Source: Cristatella mucedo (taxonomy: Eukaryota; Bryozoa; Phylactolaemata; Cristatellidae). Taken from it: a stretch of 64,000 bases of DNA. Within the stretch, counting starts at the first letter, position 1, and each line of letters starts with the position of its first letter. The translations under genes and the position numbers were made by a program. The stretch spans positions 559,501 to 623,500 of the forward strand of contig WPIO01000046.1 of assembly GCA_009760855.2 (NCBI GenBank). The letters run 5' to 3'. Of the stretch, positions 63,244 through 64,000 are shown one piece after another. The notes below the pieces were generated by a model. The model made no database searches, was not told where the DNA came from, and was given only the letters and a program-made list of their open reading frames with translations.

Positions 63244-64000
63244 CTGAATCAGCTCCGTTGGCTGCCGAGCAGCGAAGATCAGCGGGTTCGAACCGCAGCA
63301 GTTTTGCCTAACGGTGAACTAACATTCAATGACGTCGTTTCCTGCGGTTAGGACTTTTCAGATGGCGCACCTTGAGCAAACAGCGTCAGCATTCTTCTCA
63401 GGAAAGACATCCTTCTTTTTTTTAGAACGGGTCAGCGAGCCGCTGGAGAGGTGCACTTTCACTGCGCTCGTTCAAGGTCAACCTCCGCAGGGAATTAAAC
63501 TCTGTTCAAAGGAGGATTATGCTCATATTTAAATTATGCTGAATATTTAAAGACGAACCGTTTTTCTTAGACAGGCCTAAAAAGGTCTGCCGACCGACGT
63601 CACACTTTTTGCTTCAGGCTCGATAAATGAGGAACAGTGTCATCTGCGACCGGTCGGTTGAAAGAAGATTCCGAGCTACGCATTTGGTGCGAAGCATCAG
63701 ATTTCGAAAAATGACGGAAAGCTTTTGTACGGGGCGGGAATCGAAGAGCCTTTAAGGGCGACCTTCAAATATAAAGCCTCGACTCTGTGTGAAACGTTTC
63801 AATAGGCCAAAGTGCAGGAAACCGCAGAGCAATTTACAAAACAAATGATTTCGTAAGGTGTCTTTTAAAAGACAAATATGTTGGAAATGCAGTGCCAAGT
63901 TTTGATGATTTCAGCCTAGAAGGAAAGAATTGAAAATGATTCGCAGTCGCCACTTAGTACCACTTGGTGGGTCTTAGTAAGTCATAGACTCCTGGCCGAC
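63244..64000. other. No gene recognised
   Basis: Unassigned sequence to the window edge. Confidence 0.3.

Overview
This window is repeat-rich nuclear DNA from a multicellular animal. The evidence is one split gene with GT-AG introns encoding a microtubule end-binding protein (EB1/MAPRE family), L2-like non-LTR retrotransposons, tRNA-derived SINEs, hAT and MULE DNA transposons, long microsatellites and CpG-rich stretches. The EB1 protein looks invertebrate rather than vertebrate. Its GC-rich codons and the CpG-rich islands would fit an arthropod or chelicerate, but the species cannot be fixed from sequence alone. There are no bacterial-style operons, rRNA genes or CRISPR arrays.

Layout. 160-2256: a Mutator-like element with a FLYWCH-MULE transposase between inverted terminal arrays. 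3.7-4.8 kb: old L2-like fragments and a 186-bp SPIN-like hAT miniature element with an 8-bp target duplication. 5.8-12.9 kb: CpG-rich DNA with AC, AT, AG and TG microsatellites and no recognisable gene. 13-16.8 kb: L2-like copies and SINEs. 16.8-29.6 kb: mostly unrecognised AT-rich DNA with scattered SINEs and two LINE copies. 29.6-33.5 kb: a nested block, with a SINE in LINE A and a hAT transposon in LINE B. 35-42.1 kb: LINE copies and a second hAT fossil split by two LINE A insertions. 43,272-55,915: the EB1 gene on the plus strand, seven coding exons, with LINE, SINE and simple-sequence insertions in introns 1 and 6. 55.9-64 kb: probable EB1 3' UTR, LINE B fragments and one unrecognised 223-codon reading frame on the minus strand.

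Four repeat families are named here for convenience. LINE A is L2-like with an (ATT)n 3' end. LINE B is L2-like with an (ACATT)n 3' end. SINE1 has a tRNA-like head and a tail reading into AATCAGCTAG. SINE2 has a tRNA-like head and a 3' tail shared with LINE A. Several are nested, which gives a relative order of insertion. The EB1 gene is the only confident cellular gene. Everything else that codes for recognisable protein is transposon-derived and broken.
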